Assembly (NCBI RefSeq): GCF_900142925.1
Contig: NZ_FRCN01000018.1
Location: 62,001-126,000 of the forward strand
DNA: 64,000 nucleotides
Source of the DNA: Chitinophaga sp. CF418
Lineage (GTDB): Bacteria; Bacteroidota; Bacteroidia; Chitinophagales; Chitinophagaceae
Direction of reading: 5' to 3'
Made by a program: the position numbers and the translations under genes. Positions 42,773-52,397 of this stretch are shown one piece after another; the first letter of the stretch is position 1, and each line of letters opens with the position of its first letter. The notes below the pieces were generated by a model that worked only from the letters and a program-made list of their open reading frames with translations, had not been told where the DNA came from and ran no database searches.

Positions 42773-43845
42773 TGATTTATTACTTAATTACGATAGCTCT
42801 TTCCGGGTTCAGTTTTATTGAAAGTCTGCATGTCGACCTGCAGAAGTTGCAGCGGGCATTTTATATTTTCATTCTGATCTTTCTTGCCTTCTTTGCAGGG
42901 ACAAGAATGATGGGATTTGATTATGACACTTATAAAGATATATTTTCCTACGCATCCTCTGGCAATCTGAAAGATGTGCAGATAGAGATCGGCTGGGCTT
43001 TGATTTGTTATTGGTTTAGCGGAATCGGGTTTAATGCATTTCTCTTATTTGTTGCATGTTGTTCCATTGTTCTGTACGGAATTTTCTTCAGGAAATATTC
43101 ACCCTATGTATTTCTGTCATTACTGATCTATTACTCATCTTATTTCATAGTAAAGGAAATGGGGCAAATGAGGCAGGGCCTTGCGATAGGCATAACAACG
43201 CTTGCATTTACCGCTTCTATGGAAAAAAAGAAAGGACAGTTTATATTGCTTTTTTTACTGGCCTTCTGTATCCACTACTCTGCAATTGTTACTCTCCCTG
43301 TATATTATTTTTGCAACCACCACTGGAAAACCACCACAATCATTGCATTTACCGCTTTCGGATTGTGTTTTACCTTTGTAGATCTTGGAATCGTTATTAC
43401 AAAGGTCATTTCTGTACTTCCTATTTCCGGCGCCCAGGATAAAGTAGCTAATATCCTTTTGTCAGATGCATCTGCGAAGAAATTAGGCATTAACTCGTCT
43501 ATTATACTCAGAATAATTACAATAGGACTTGCTTTGGCATACAGGAAACCATTAAGGGAAAGATTTGCCTTTTATGAGCCTTTTATAATGCTCTATTTCT
43601 ATGGCCTGATGTTGTACCTGGTATTTAATTCGGTGTCAGAGTTTGCACAGAGAACATCCGCATATTTCCGCATACTGGAAGCCATTATTTTACCATGTAT
43701 ACTGTCGCTCATGGCCAGGCGGAAGGAACGGCTTATAGTAGTTGGACTGCTTGTTATCAATGCCGTTGTGTCTATCAATAGACTGTTTGGCCCCAAACAG
43801 TCCTATGAGGCGTATAATCCATATAAAACATATTTACTGAACTGA
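42772..43845 (+). CDS. EpsG/Wzy-type polysaccharide polymerase
   Basis: A 357-residue integral membrane protein with about ten hydrophobic helices. The motifs G-T-R-M-M-G-F-D-Y-D-T-Y-K and M-R-Q-G-L-A-I-G-I are typical of the EpsG family of polymerases that join repeat units in the periplasm. It sits between glycosyltransferase genes and pairs with the Wzx and Wzz proteins of this locus. Confidence 0.85.
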   Translation: MIYYLITIALSGFSFIESLHVDLQKLQRAFYIFILIFLAFFAGTRMMGFDYDTYKDIFSYASSGNLKDVQIEIGWALICYWFSGIGFNAFLLFVACCSIVLYGIFFRKYSPYVFLSLLIYYSSYFIVKEMGQMRQGLAIGITTLAFTASMEKKKGQFILLFLLAFCIHYSAIVTLPVYYFCNHHWKTTTIIAFTAFGLCFTFVDLGIVITKVISVLPISGAQDKVANILLSDASAKKLGINSSIILRIITIGLALAYRKPLRERFAFYEPFIMLYFYGLMLYLVFNSVSEFAQRTSAYFRILEAIILPCILSLMARRKERLIVVGLLVINAVVSINRLFGPKQSYEAYNPYKTYLLN

Positions 43846-43847
43846 TT

Positions 43848-44882
43848 ATGGGAGTTAGAGTCTGCTTTGAACCACACCTGGAAAGTATAAACAACGCTTT
43901 TATCAGATATTTTTCAGACCATGAGGAGGAAGAGATTGATTTTGTTCTACTGGATAAACCAATGAGGAAAAAAGGCGGACCCTTCTTTGTATTACAGGCG
44001 ATCTGGTATCGCATCAGGTCAGTGGTTGCTTTCGTCAGGGACTATGACATCGTTCACGTTAACTCAGCGAAATTCGGCATAGCTGCATATGTTGCGAGCT
44101 TTTTCGGATGTAAATATATTTATACAATCCACTTTGCTTCAACCGAAGAGAAAAAGGGCAGCTTGATGAGCTGGATCTATTATATACTGGAGGTGGGATT
44201 ATTGAGACTTGTGGCGGGTAGAGCGGCTTGTGTTACTACTGTTTCAGAATATTGCCGGCAGGAGATATCCCGGCGTTTTAAGGTTAATCCGCTGGTAGTA
44301 CATAACGGCTATGATGAAATACAGTTTAACATTACCAACAGAGGCCCGGTCAAAGTGAAGGAAGAACTAATGTTGGGCAAGGAGCTTGTCTACATCAGTG
44401 TCGGTAGAATGATCGACTATAAAAAACCTTTAAATGTGATCAGGTTTTTTGCAGAGATAAAAAAAAGGTCTGCAAACAGCAAACTCATTTTCATTGGCGA
44501 TGGTGACTTGTATGAGGTAGTTAAAAATGAAATTGCCTCATTAAAACTGACTGAGAGTGTCATCCTGATCAAACAGGTCGACTTTAAAGATATACCTGAA
44601 TATTACCGAGCGGCTGATTATTTCATTAGCGCCTGCGAAACGGAAGCTTTTGGGCTTGTTTGTCTGGAAGCCTTAGCTTGTGGTGCAGCGCCTCTTGTGC
44701 CCTGGAAAGGGGCATTTCCTGAGATATTTTTGGACAGGATATTTTCTTATGATATTGACAAGATCACCGATATACCAGACCGACATCAACTTTTATCACA
44801 CAGGGAGGGCATATTGAGTAGATTCAGATGGGCTGATAAAATAGCGTTATACCATCGGTTATATGTAGAGAAAGCCAAATAA
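43848..44882 (+). CDS. GT4 family glycosyltransferase
   Basis: A 344-residue GT-B glycosyltransferase: an N-terminal acceptor domain (D-I-V-H-V-N-S-A-K-F-G-I), then S-V-G-R-M-I-D-Y-K-K-P and the E-x7-E type motif in T-E-A-F-G-L-V-C-L-E. Donor and acceptor are unknown. It is two bases downstream of the polymerase gene. Confidence 0.85.
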   Translation: MGVRVCFEPHLESINNAFIRYFSDHEEEEIDFVLLDKPMRKKGGPFFVLQAIWYRIRSVVAFVRDYDIVHVNSAKFGIAAYVASFFGCKYIYTIHFASTEEKKGSLMSWIYYILEVGLLRLVAGRAACVTTVSEYCRQEISRRFKVNPLVVHNGYDEIQFNITNRGPVKVKEELMLGKELVYISVGRMIDYKKPLNVIRFFAEIKKRSANSKLIFIGDGDLYEVVKNEIASLKLTESVILIKQVDFKDIPEYYRAADYFISACETEAFGLVCLEALACGAAPLVPWKGAFPEIFLDRIFSYDIDKITDIPDRHQLLSHREGILSRFRWADKIALYHRLYVEKAK

Positions 44883-44898
44883 ATATTAATATTGCCAG

Positions 44899-46038
44899 AT
44901 GAATAATACCAGACCTAAAGCCTTTATAGTAACTAATATAGACGTTTTTTTCCTTACGAATCGTAAGGAACAGGCGCAAATTATGCAGGAAAAGGGATTT
45001 GAGATTCATGTATTAGCTGCTGATACAGGGCGTTCGGAAGAGATTCGTCAACTGGGCTTCATTTTTCATGCCCTGCCAATGGGAAGATTTGGCTTGGGCC
45101 CTCTGCAGGTGTTAAAGAATATATGGCAAATCGGTAACATTTATAAAAAGGAAGCCCCGGCGGTGATCCATCAGCTCGGCCTGAAGATAATTATGTTAGG
45201 CACATTAGCCGGCCTCAGGACCAAAGCTGTTATTTTCAATACTTACACAGGTTTAGGTTATTTATTTACGGTAGATAATTATAAGACAAAGATTCTGAGA
45301 GGGCTACTACTGTTGCTATCAAGGTGGATCTACAAGAACAAGCGGGTTATTGCCATCTTTCAGAATACAACTGATTATGCATTATTTAAACAACACAAAA
45401 TTGTAGACGAAACAAATGGCTATGTGATTAAGGGGTGTGGCGTTAAATTAAACGACTTCGATTTTACACCTTTACCGGCAGGTGATGTACTGAGGATTGT
45501 GTTGCCAGGTAAGATGCTCTCTTCAAAAGGTATATATGATTTTGTTGAGGTTGCAAAGAATATAAAGGAGGATAAGACCATAAACCATCAGGTAGAATTT
45601 CAGCTTTGTGGAGGTATCGATGAAGGACATCCTTTTGCGATAAAGAAAGAAGAAATAGAAAAATGGCAGGAAAGCGGTTGGGTGAAGTGGCTGGGTAATC
45701 AGTCGAGTATGGCAAACGTTTATAAACAGGCGGATATTGTAATGCTGCCATCCTGGAGAGAAGGACTGCCCAAGTCACTATTGGAGGCAGGAGCGGTAGG
45801 CAGGCCGATTATCACTTATAATGTAGCAGGATGCAGTGAAGTAGTGGTGGATGGAGTAACGGGATATGTAGTGCCATTTGGGGATATCAGTAAAATGACC
45901 GCATACACGAAGCAACTGATCAATGACAGGGCTCTCCGGGAGAAGATGGGCGCCAATGGTTGCAACTACATTAAAGAGCACTTTGAACTGTATAAAATAA
46001 TTGATGAGAACATGACGCTTTACAGTAAGCTGGTATAG
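44899..46038 (+). CDS. GT4 family glycosyltransferase (PglA-like)
   Basis: A 379-residue GT-B glycosyltransferase. The N-terminal part (D-V-F-F-L-T-N-R, G-F-E-I-H-V-L-A-A-D-T-G, and N-T-Y-T-G-L-G-Y-L-F) matches the group with a Glycos_trans_4_2-type acceptor domain found in capsule and N-glycan clusters. The donor site has S-W-R-E-G-L-P-K-S-L-L-E. Its sugar specificity cannot be told. Confidence 0.85.
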   Translation: MNNTRPKAFIVTNIDVFFLTNRKEQAQIMQEKGFEIHVLAADTGRSEEIRQLGFIFHALPMGRFGLGPLQVLKNIWQIGNIYKKEAPAVIHQLGLKIIMLGTLAGLRTKAVIFNTYTGLGYLFTVDNYKTKILRGLLLLLSRWIYKNKRVIAIFQNTTDYALFKQHKIVDETNGYVIKGCGVKLNDFDFTPLPAGDVLRIVLPGKMLSSKGIYDFVEVAKNIKEDKTINHQVEFQLCGGIDEGHPFAIKKEEIEKWQESGWVKWLGNQSSMANVYKQADIVMLPSWREGLPKSLLEAGAVGRPIITYNVAGCSEVVVDGVTGYVVPFGDISKMTAYTKQLINDRALREKMGANGCNYIKEHFELYKIIDENMTLYSKLV

Positions 46039-46063
46039 TTATCTCATCATAAACATAAAGGAA

Positions 46064-47146
46064 TTGAAATCTAAGAAACGAATTGCAATTATTGGTACTG
46101 TAGGGATCCCCGCGAGATATGGCGGATTTGAGACATTGGCAGAACAGCTGGTCGCAAGACTGTCACACGAATTCAGCTTTACTGTTTTTTGCAGCAAAAA
46201 GGCGTATTCGAAATCCGAGCGTGAAAAAGATACCGGTAACGTAAGAAAAATATATCTTCCTCTTGCTGCAAATGGATTGCAAAGTATCCTGTATGATATG
46301 GTTTCAGTTATATGGGGATTGTTCATTTCAGATGTGTTACTGGTATTAGGCGTCTCAGGAGCATTTATCCTTCCGGTAGTAAAATTATTCAGCCGGAAAA
46401 AAATCATACTGCATATTGATGGGCTTGAGTGGAAAAGAGCAAAATGGAACGGCCTGGCAAGGAAATATCTTAAAGCCTCAGAAGCCGTTGGGGTGAAATT
46501 TGCCGATGTTGTGATTGCTGATAACGAAGAGATAGGGAATCATCTGAGAAATAGTTACCAATGTGAGGGGGTATTGATCGAATATGGAGGTGATCATGTA
46601 ATAACCGGGGAGATGAACAGGCCGCTGCCCACAATGGAAGAAGGATACGCTTTTTCCGTATGCCGTATAGAACCCGAGAATAATATTGAAATGATCCTTC
46701 AGGCATTTTCAACAATGCCCGACAGGCAGCTGATATTAGTAGGGAACTGGTTCAACAGTCCTTACTCCAGGTCGTTGCATGAAAAGTACAGGCAGTACCC
46801 CAATTTACGCCTTACTCCTCCTATCTATGATATAAAAGCATTGAATGAACTGCGGCAGAATTGTTATATGTATGTTCACGGGCATTCAGCCGGAGGTACC
46901 AATCCCTCACTCGTAGAGGCTATGTGCCTTGAATTGCCGGTATTGGCTTATTCTGTTAATTATAATATATATTCTACCCAGAATAAAGCTTTATATTTTT
47001 CTTCAGCGCATGAATTAGTAGATGTTTATCAATCAGTTAGTGCGGAAAAAAGAGCGGAAATAGCGCTTGACATGAAAAGACTTGCAGACGAGCGCTATAA
47101 ATGGAGCATAATTATTGCTAAGTACAGAAATGTATTCTGCTTATAA
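46064..47146 (+). CDS. DUF1972-type glycosyltransferase
   Basis: A 360-residue glycosyltransferase whose opening I-A-I-I-G-T-V-G-I-P-A-R-Y-G-G-F-E-T-L is the mark of the DUF1972 group, which includes rhamnosyltransferases of capsule loci. The donor site has H-S-A-G-G-T-N-P-S-L-V-E-A-M. It starts at TTG 46064, preceded by AAAGG; no nearby in-frame ATG keeps the conserved N-terminus. Given gmd/fcl downstream, a fucosyl donor is possible. Confidence 0.85.
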   Translation: MKSKKRIAIIGTVGIPARYGGFETLAEQLVARLSHEFSFTVFCSKKAYSKSEREKDTGNVRKIYLPLAANGLQSILYDMVSVIWGLFISDVLLVLGVSGAFILPVVKLFSRKKIILHIDGLEWKRAKWNGLARKYLKASEAVGVKFADVVIADNEEIGNHLRNSYQCEGVLIEYGGDHVITGEMNRPLPTMEEGYAFSVCRIEPENNIEMILQAFSTMPDRQLILVGNWFNSPYSRSLHEKYRQYPNLRLTPPIYDIKALNELRQNCYMYVHGHSAGGTNPSLVEAMCLELPVLAYSVNYNIYSTQNKALYFSSAHELVDVYQSVSAEKRAEIALDMKRLADERYKWSIIIAKYRNVFCL

Positions 47147-47156
47147 ATCATTTGTC

Positions 47157-48485
47157 ATGAAGAATGTTATTTCGCTGATAATCATATTGTTAAGCTGTTA
47201 TCAGCTGTCTGCGCAAAAAAAAGAATATTATCTGACTGATTATGGGGCAAAGGGCGACGGGGTAACGGATGATAAAGCGGCTATCCAGAGTTGCATCAAG
47301 GATGCTTACGCCAATAACGGGGTTGCCGTGCTGACGCCCGGGAAGTACAGGGTCAATAAGGCCATCTATTTTTATTTAAAAGACAATAATTTACTGTCGG
47401 TTAAAGGACAGCCGGATGCAAAAGGGAATTATCCTGTAATTATTACAGATAAGCTCGAAAGTATTTTTGTGTTTGAATCAGATCCTAATAAGCCAGCCGG
47501 TAATGTGCAATTGAGCCAACTGGAACTGGTGGGAAACAATGTTCCTTATTCGCCCAGCCATCCTTATTTTGGAAAGCATGATGTGTATGCAAGCGGTGTG
47601 GCCTGCTTTAACCTGAGGTCTGTCGCTGTGAGCAATCTTACGGTGAGAAATATATATGGCGAAGGGATTAATGTACGTAATTGGAATTATCAGAAGAATC
47701 CGGTCGATAACAGATTTACCAGTGTTAAAATAACCGACAATAAAATTCTTAATTGCTGGGGCGCGAATCCACCTACGGCAAAAGGCGGACCTTCTGATGA
47801 ATATGGAGATGGTGTCTATGTCAACAACGCGACAAATATCTCAATACTCAGGAACCAGATCATTAATGACCTGGCAGTCACTAAACAGTTTGGCCGTGCA
47901 GGCATTGTGATCGAATATAACTGTGATAACGCAACTATCGAAAAGAATACCGTGAGCGGTTATGACAGAGATATTCACCTGGAGGGCGATTTCGGTGGAC
48001 ACATGATCAGAAATAACAAACTGATAGGATCTGATTTTTCAATCTGTGTGTATGGAAACCTGCATACAGGGGCACAAAAGCCAATATCTATCGTCAATAA
48101 CTACCTGAGTAATGAAGGCATTCCTGACAACCCACAATTGATAAGGGTAAGAAGTAAGGACGAAAGATCACTGATCTCCTTCTATTCAGAAAATGATACC
48201 AGAAAGAACTCTATTATTTCCGGCAATACATTTAATATGACACCCAATTCGGGTATTATCGGCAATTCTTTTCTGAGAGTATTTGAAGATGATCTGCAGG
48301 TTAGCGATAATACATTCAACAACCTGACGAAAAGTAAAGTGGGTATCTACTATGATAAGAAGCCCCAGAAAGTCACCAATGAAGTATATAAGAATGTCAA
48401 TCTCTATTTTAATAAGAACATAAAGGGGGATTTTATAAAATCTAACAATAAGCTCTCGAACAGTAATGCAAATCTGGCTTTGTAA
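47157..48485 (+). CDS. Exported right-handed beta-helix (pectate lyase 3-like) protein
   Basis: A 442-residue exported protein. A signal peptide (residues 1-20, ending L-S-A-Q) precedes Y-L-T-D-Y-G-A-K-G-D-G-V-T-D-D, the usual opening of pectate-lyase-3/pectinase-like beta-helix proteins. Asn/Ile-rich coils follow (about 190-420). Such proteins in polysaccharide operons act as lyases, epimerases or trimming hydrolases on the polymer. No catalytic residues can be named. ATG 47157 is preferred to the upstream frame start at 47115, which overlaps the previous gene and spoils the signal peptide. Confidence 0.8.
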   Translation: MKNVISLIIILLSCYQLSAQKKEYYLTDYGAKGDGVTDDKAAIQSCIKDAYANNGVAVLTPGKYRVNKAIYFYLKDNNLLSVKGQPDAKGNYPVIITDKLESIFVFESDPNKPAGNVQLSQLELVGNNVPYSPSHPYFGKHDVYASGVACFNLRSVAVSNLTVRNIYGEGINVRNWNYQKNPVDNRFTSVKITDNKILNCWGANPPTAKGGPSDEYGDGVYVNNATNISILRNQIINDLAVTKQFGRAGIVIEYNCDNATIEKNTVSGYDRDIHLEGDFGGHMIRNNKLIGSDFSICVYGNLHTGAQKPISIVNNYLSNEGIPDNPQLIRVRSKDERSLISFYSENDTRKNSIISGNTFNMTPNSGIIGNSFLRVFEDDLQVSDNTFNNLTKSKVGIYYDKKPQKVTNEVYKNVNLYFNKNIKGDFIKSNNKLSNSNANLAL

Positions 48486-48519
48486 ATAGCTATATTTGTT
48501 TGATAACTGAACTCCAAAT

Positions 48520-49632
48520 ATGAAGACTGCTTTAATTACCGGCATTACAGGCCAGGATGGAGCTTATTTAAGTGAATTGTTACTTGCTCAGGGCTACGAC
48601 GTTCACGGTATAAAACGGCGTAGTTCCCTGTTCAACACCGACCGTATCGATCACCTCTACCAGAACCCCCAGGATGAGGATGTGCGTTTCAGATTGCATT
48701 ATGGCGATCTTACAGACTCAACGAACCTGATCCGCATCATTCAGCAGGTGCAGCCGGATGAAATATACAATCTCGGCGCCATGAGTCATGTGCAGGTGAG
48801 CTTTGAAACACCTGAATATACCGCCAATGCTGATGGTATAGGTACACTGAGAATACTTGAAGCAGTACGTTTACTGGGATTGACCCAGAAAACCAGGATA
48901 TACCAGGCATCTACTTCTGAGTTGTATGGCTTGGTACAGGAAGTTCCGCAGTCTGAAAGAACCCCCTTCTATCCACGTTCTCCTTACGCTGTTGCCAAAA
49001 TGTATGCATACTGGATCACGGTCAACTACCGTGAGGCTTATAATATGTACGCCTGTAATGGGATCCTGTTCAATCACGAAAGCCCGCTGCGCGGAGAGAC
49101 TTTCGTAACCAGGAAGATCACCCGTGGTGTAGCGCAGATAGCCCTGGGTATGCAGGACAAATTATATATGGGAAACCTGAATGCACAGCGTGACTGGGGA
49201 CATGCGAAGGACTATGTAGAAGCGATGTGGCGTATACTCCAACAGGACCAGCCGGAAGATTATGTGATAGCTACCGGTATTACTACTCCTGTAAGGGATT
49301 TCATCAGAATGGCCTTTGAGGAGGCCGGAATAGAGGTGGAATTCAAAGGTGAGGGTGTTCATGAAAAGGGTATTATCAGAAGTGTAGAAGGACACCTGAC
49401 GGCTGTACAACCAGGACAGGAGGTAGTCGCTATCGATCCAAGATATTTCAGGCCGACGGAAGTGGATCTTTTAATTGGCGATCCTACAAAGGCTCAGACG
49501 AAGCTGGGATGGCAACCCAAATATGATCTGCCAGCCCTGGTTAAAGAGATGGTGCATGCAGATCTGGAATTGTTCCGCCGCGAGAAATTACTCAAAGAAG
49601 CAGGATTTAAGATATTTAGTCAATACGAATAA
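48520..49632 (+). CDS. gmd: GDP-mannose 4,6-dehydratase
   Basis: A 370-residue short-chain dehydrogenase that makes GDP-4-keto-6-deoxymannose, the first step to GDP-L-fucose. The cofactor loop I-T-G-I-T-G-Q-D-G-A-Y-L, V-H-G-I-K-R-R-S-S-L-F-N-T and the S-P-Y-A-V-A-K catalytic segment are diagnostic. N-H-E-S-P-L-R-G is also typical. It forms the usual pair with fcl three bases downstream. Its codon use is less AT-rich than that of the preceding glycosyltransferases. Confidence 0.95.
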   Translation: MKTALITGITGQDGAYLSELLLAQGYDVHGIKRRSSLFNTDRIDHLYQNPQDEDVRFRLHYGDLTDSTNLIRIIQQVQPDEIYNLGAMSHVQVSFETPEYTANADGIGTLRILEAVRLLGLTQKTRIYQASTSELYGLVQEVPQSERTPFYPRSPYAVAKMYAYWITVNYREAYNMYACNGILFNHESPLRGETFVTRKITRGVAQIALGMQDKLYMGNLNAQRDWGHAKDYVEAMWRILQQDQPEDYVIATGITTPVRDFIRMAFEEAGIEVEFKGEGVHEKGIIRSVEGHLTAVQPGQEVVAIDPRYFRPTEVDLLIGDPTKAQTKLGWQPKYDLPALVKEMVHADLELFRREKLLKEAGFKIFSQYE

Positions 49633-49635
49633 TCT

Positions 49636-50565
49636 ATGAAACAAACGGATAAGATCTATGTAGCAGGGCATAGGGGAATGGTAGGCTCCGCTATTGTAAG
49701 GCGCTTACAGAAGGATGGCTTTAATAATATCGTGACCAGAACTTCCGCACAGCTGGACCTGCGTAACCAGGATGCCACAGCGGCATTCTTTGCCGAAGAA
49801 CGTCCGGACTATGTTTTCCTGGCAGCGGCCAAGGTCGGGGGGATCGTTGCGAATAACACCTTCAGGGCGGAATTCATTTATGAGAACATCATGATACAAA
49901 ACAACGTTATCCATCATGCATATCTGAATAATGTAAAGAAACTGATGTTCCTGGGATCTTCCTGCATATATCCTAAACTGGCGCCCCAGCCACTGAAGGA
50001 GGAATACCTGCTGACAGGTTTACTGGAGCCCACAAATGAACCATACGCCATTGCAAAGATCGCAGGTATCAAGATGTGCGATGCATACAGGGCGCAATAC
50101 GGGTGTAACTTTGTATCGGTAATGCCTACTAATCTGTATGGCCCCAACGATAACTATGATTTGAAAAACTCACATGTACTCCCGGCATTGTTGCGGAAAT
50201 TTCACGAGGCGAAGAAGAACAATGCAGCAGAAGTGGTAGTCTGGGGTACAGGTACGCCTTTACGTGAATTCCTGCATGCTGATGATATGGCGGATGCATG
50301 TTTCTACCTCATGCAACAATATAATGAAGAAGGATTGGTGAACATCGGTGTGGGAGAAGATATCAGTATCAAAGACCTGGCATTGCTGGTGAAAAAAATA
50401 ACAGGTTATGAAGGAGCACTGGTATTTGATACTACTAAACCAGACGGCACACCCAGGAAACTGATGGATGTAGGCAAGCTGCATGGTTTTGGATGGAAGG
50501 CCACCATAAAGTTGGAAGAAGGTATCGCCAGGGTATATGCTGATATTAAAGACACTGTGTTTTGA
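49636..50565 (+). CDS. fcl: GDP-L-fucose synthase
   Basis: A 309-residue epimerase/reductase completing GDP-L-fucose from the gmd product. It has V-A-G-H-R-G-M-V-G-S-A-I (cofactor loop), L-G-S-S-C-I-Y-P and the catalytic P-Y-A-I-A-K. Length is standard. It is the last gene of the long operon as far as spacing shows; the next gene has its own -7 box. Confidence 0.95.
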   Translation: MKQTDKIYVAGHRGMVGSAIVRRLQKDGFNNIVTRTSAQLDLRNQDATAAFFAEERPDYVFLAAAKVGGIVANNTFRAEFIYENIMIQNNVIHHAYLNNVKKLMFLGSSCIYPKLAPQPLKEEYLLTGLLEPTNEPYAIAKIAGIKMCDAYRAQYGCNFVSVMPTNLYGPNDNYDLKNSHVLPALLRKFHEAKKNNAAEVVVWGTGTPLREFLHADDMADACFYLMQQYNEEGLVNIGVGEDISIKDLALLVKKITGYEGALVFDTTKPDGTPRKLMDVGKLHGFGWKATIKLEEGIARVYADIKDTVF

Positions 50566-50696
50566 TATTAATTCCCCTGGGTTCTTATGATTGGTTTCAT
50601 CTTTGGCTTTAATGATATATGAAGCTTAACTATAAAGTATGAAAGAAAGGAATTGATCTATAGAATATAGTACTATGGCCAAAACTGCTAAACGCT

Positions 50697-50704
50697 TATA
50701 TTTG
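50697..50704 (+). promoter_or_regulatory. -7 box TATATTTG of the Wzi-family gene
   Basis: TATATTTG fits TAnnTTTG exactly and lies 25 bases before ATG 50729. It falls inside the longer open frame that begins at 50675, which supports the shorter start. Confidence 0.6.
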
Positions 50705-50728
50705 CAGCGGCAAGCAAATTCTTCCTTT

Positions 50729-52300
50729 ATGTTCAAGAAATGTATCACCCCTGTGTTTGTTCTGGTTTGCTTAAGTATCCCTTTTAGCTATACTGCACAT
50801 GCACAAAGCATCGGGCGCCAGTATTCACTGGGCTTCTACCAATCCGGATCAGACAATGGTTATCACTCGTCACTGAGAGATTACTCTATTGAGCCAAGCT
50901 TCGATCTTCCCACAGGAGACACTACCCGTAAGCAAAGCTGGCTGTACCGAAAACTATTCCGTGAGCATCTGCTGGAGGTTCACGAAGACGACTACACATT
51001 TTACGCCAGCATCCTGCCTGACCTTATTGTAGGTCACAGCAATGATAATGGTACCACATGGGTAAATACCCGTGGTGTGATTGCTGGTGGTACTATCGGT
51101 AAGAACCTGACGTTCCGGGCAGAGTTTTATGAGAACCAGGCAAAGTTACCAGCCTACCTGGATGCGTATGCCAGGGCAAACAAGATCATACCGGGTCAGG
51201 GCGAATGGAAGGGTTATTCCAACAATACGGCATTTGACTATGCATATTCTTCCGCACTGATTGACTACAAAGCCGGAAAACATTTCGTGTTCCAGCTGGG
51301 ATATGACAAGAATTTCATCGGAGACGGTTACCGCTCTATGTTACTGTCTGACGCTTCTTTCAACTATCCTTTCCTGAAAATTATCGCTAATCTGGGTCGG
51401 GTACAGTATACCACTATGTGGGCCCAATTTATAGATATGCAATATCCCAAAGCATCCTACGATAATGGCTACAGGAAGAAATGGGGCGTATTCAATTACC
51501 TGGACTGGAATGTAAGTAAGAAGATCTCCATCGGTCTATTTGAAGCGGTGATCTGGCAGGATTCCGATTCCACAGGCAAACGTGGTTTTGATGTCAGTTA
51601 CCTCAACCCGATCGTTTTCCTCCGCCCTGTAGAATTCTCTGTAGGATCTCCTGACAACGCTGTCTTAGGCCTGAATGCGAAATATGCGCCATCCCGGAAC
51701 AGTACCTTCTACGGACAGTTTATCCTGGATGAATTCAAGTTCAGTGAAATCACAGCCGGTAAGGGCTGGTGGGCCAACAAATATGGTGGCCAGGTAGGTT
51801 TCCGTTCCAACAACCTCTTTAAGGTCCGTAATCTGAACATCCTGACAGAGGTAAACGCCGCCAGACCATATACATACTCTCAGCGTACCACGCTGAATAA
51901 CTATGGTCATTATAACCAGCCACTGGCTCACCCGATGGGGGCTAACTTTATAGAGTGGGTGAATATTGCAGACTATAGGTATAAGCGCCTCTTCCTCCGT
52001 GGACAGATCACGCTGGCGAAGTACGGACTGGATACTGCAGGTGTGAACTATGGTAAAGACATTAATAAATCTTACACCACCCGTACGGTGGATTTTGGCA
52101 ATCACATAGGCCAGGGGCTTAAGACCAATCTGTTATATGTGCAGGGAACAGCAGCTTACCTGTTGAACCCGAAATATAATCTGAGAGTGGAGGCCTCCAT
52201 TACCGCCAGAAGGGAAAGCAATAATCAGTGGAAGAACAATGAGCTGATTTTCCAGGTGGGTCTGAGAAGTTCCTTCCGTCAATTGTATTATGATCTATAA
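50729..52300 (+). CDS. Wzi-family capsule assembly outer membrane protein
   Basis: A 523-residue exported protein. The signal peptide (M-F-K-K-C-I-T-P-V-F-V-L-V) ends near A-H-A-Q. The rest is rich in alternating aromatic and polar strands typical of an outer-membrane beta-barrel, and Y-K-A-G-K-H-F-V-F-Q-L-G-Y-D-K-N-F-I-G-D-G resembles the Wzi/capsule-assembly family. Such proteins hold or organise polymer at the cell surface. The start is chosen by the signal peptide and the -7 box at 50697. A terminator follows at 52323. Confidence 0.82.
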   Translation: MFKKCITPVFVLVCLSIPFSYTAHAQSIGRQYSLGFYQSGSDNGYHSSLRDYSIEPSFDLPTGDTTRKQSWLYRKLFREHLLEVHEDDYTFYASILPDLIVGHSNDNGTTWVNTRGVIAGGTIGKNLTFRAEFYENQAKLPAYLDAYARANKIIPGQGEWKGYSNNTAFDYAYSSALIDYKAGKHFVFQLGYDKNFIGDGYRSMLLSDASFNYPFLKIIANLGRVQYTTMWAQFIDMQYPKASYDNGYRKKWGVFNYLDWNVSKKISIGLFEAVIWQDSDSTGKRGFDVSYLNPIVFLRPVEFSVGSPDNAVLGLNAKYAPSRNSTFYGQFILDEFKFSEITAGKGWWANKYGGQVGFRSNNLFKVRNLNILTEVNAARPYTYSQRTTLNNYGHYNQPLAHPMGANFIEWVNIADYRYKRLFLRGQITLAKYGLDTAGVNYGKDINKSYTTRTVDFGNHIGQGLKTNLLYVQGTAAYLLNPKYNLRVEASITARRESNNQWKNNELIFQVGLRSSFRQLYYDL

Positions 52301-52322
52301 GTAATTGATAAATAAATTATTT

Positions 52323-52352
52323 AAAGCCTCCTGGTCAACCGGGAGGCTTTTT
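52323..52352 (+). terminator. Terminator of the Wzi-family gene
   Basis: A 12-bp stem with one G-T pair (52323-52334 with 52339-52350), a 4-base loop and a T-run. Confidence 0.88.
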
Positions 52353-52397
52353 TATTTCCGGCAGCGAGGCATCCTGACATTTTACTAACTTCGCGCC

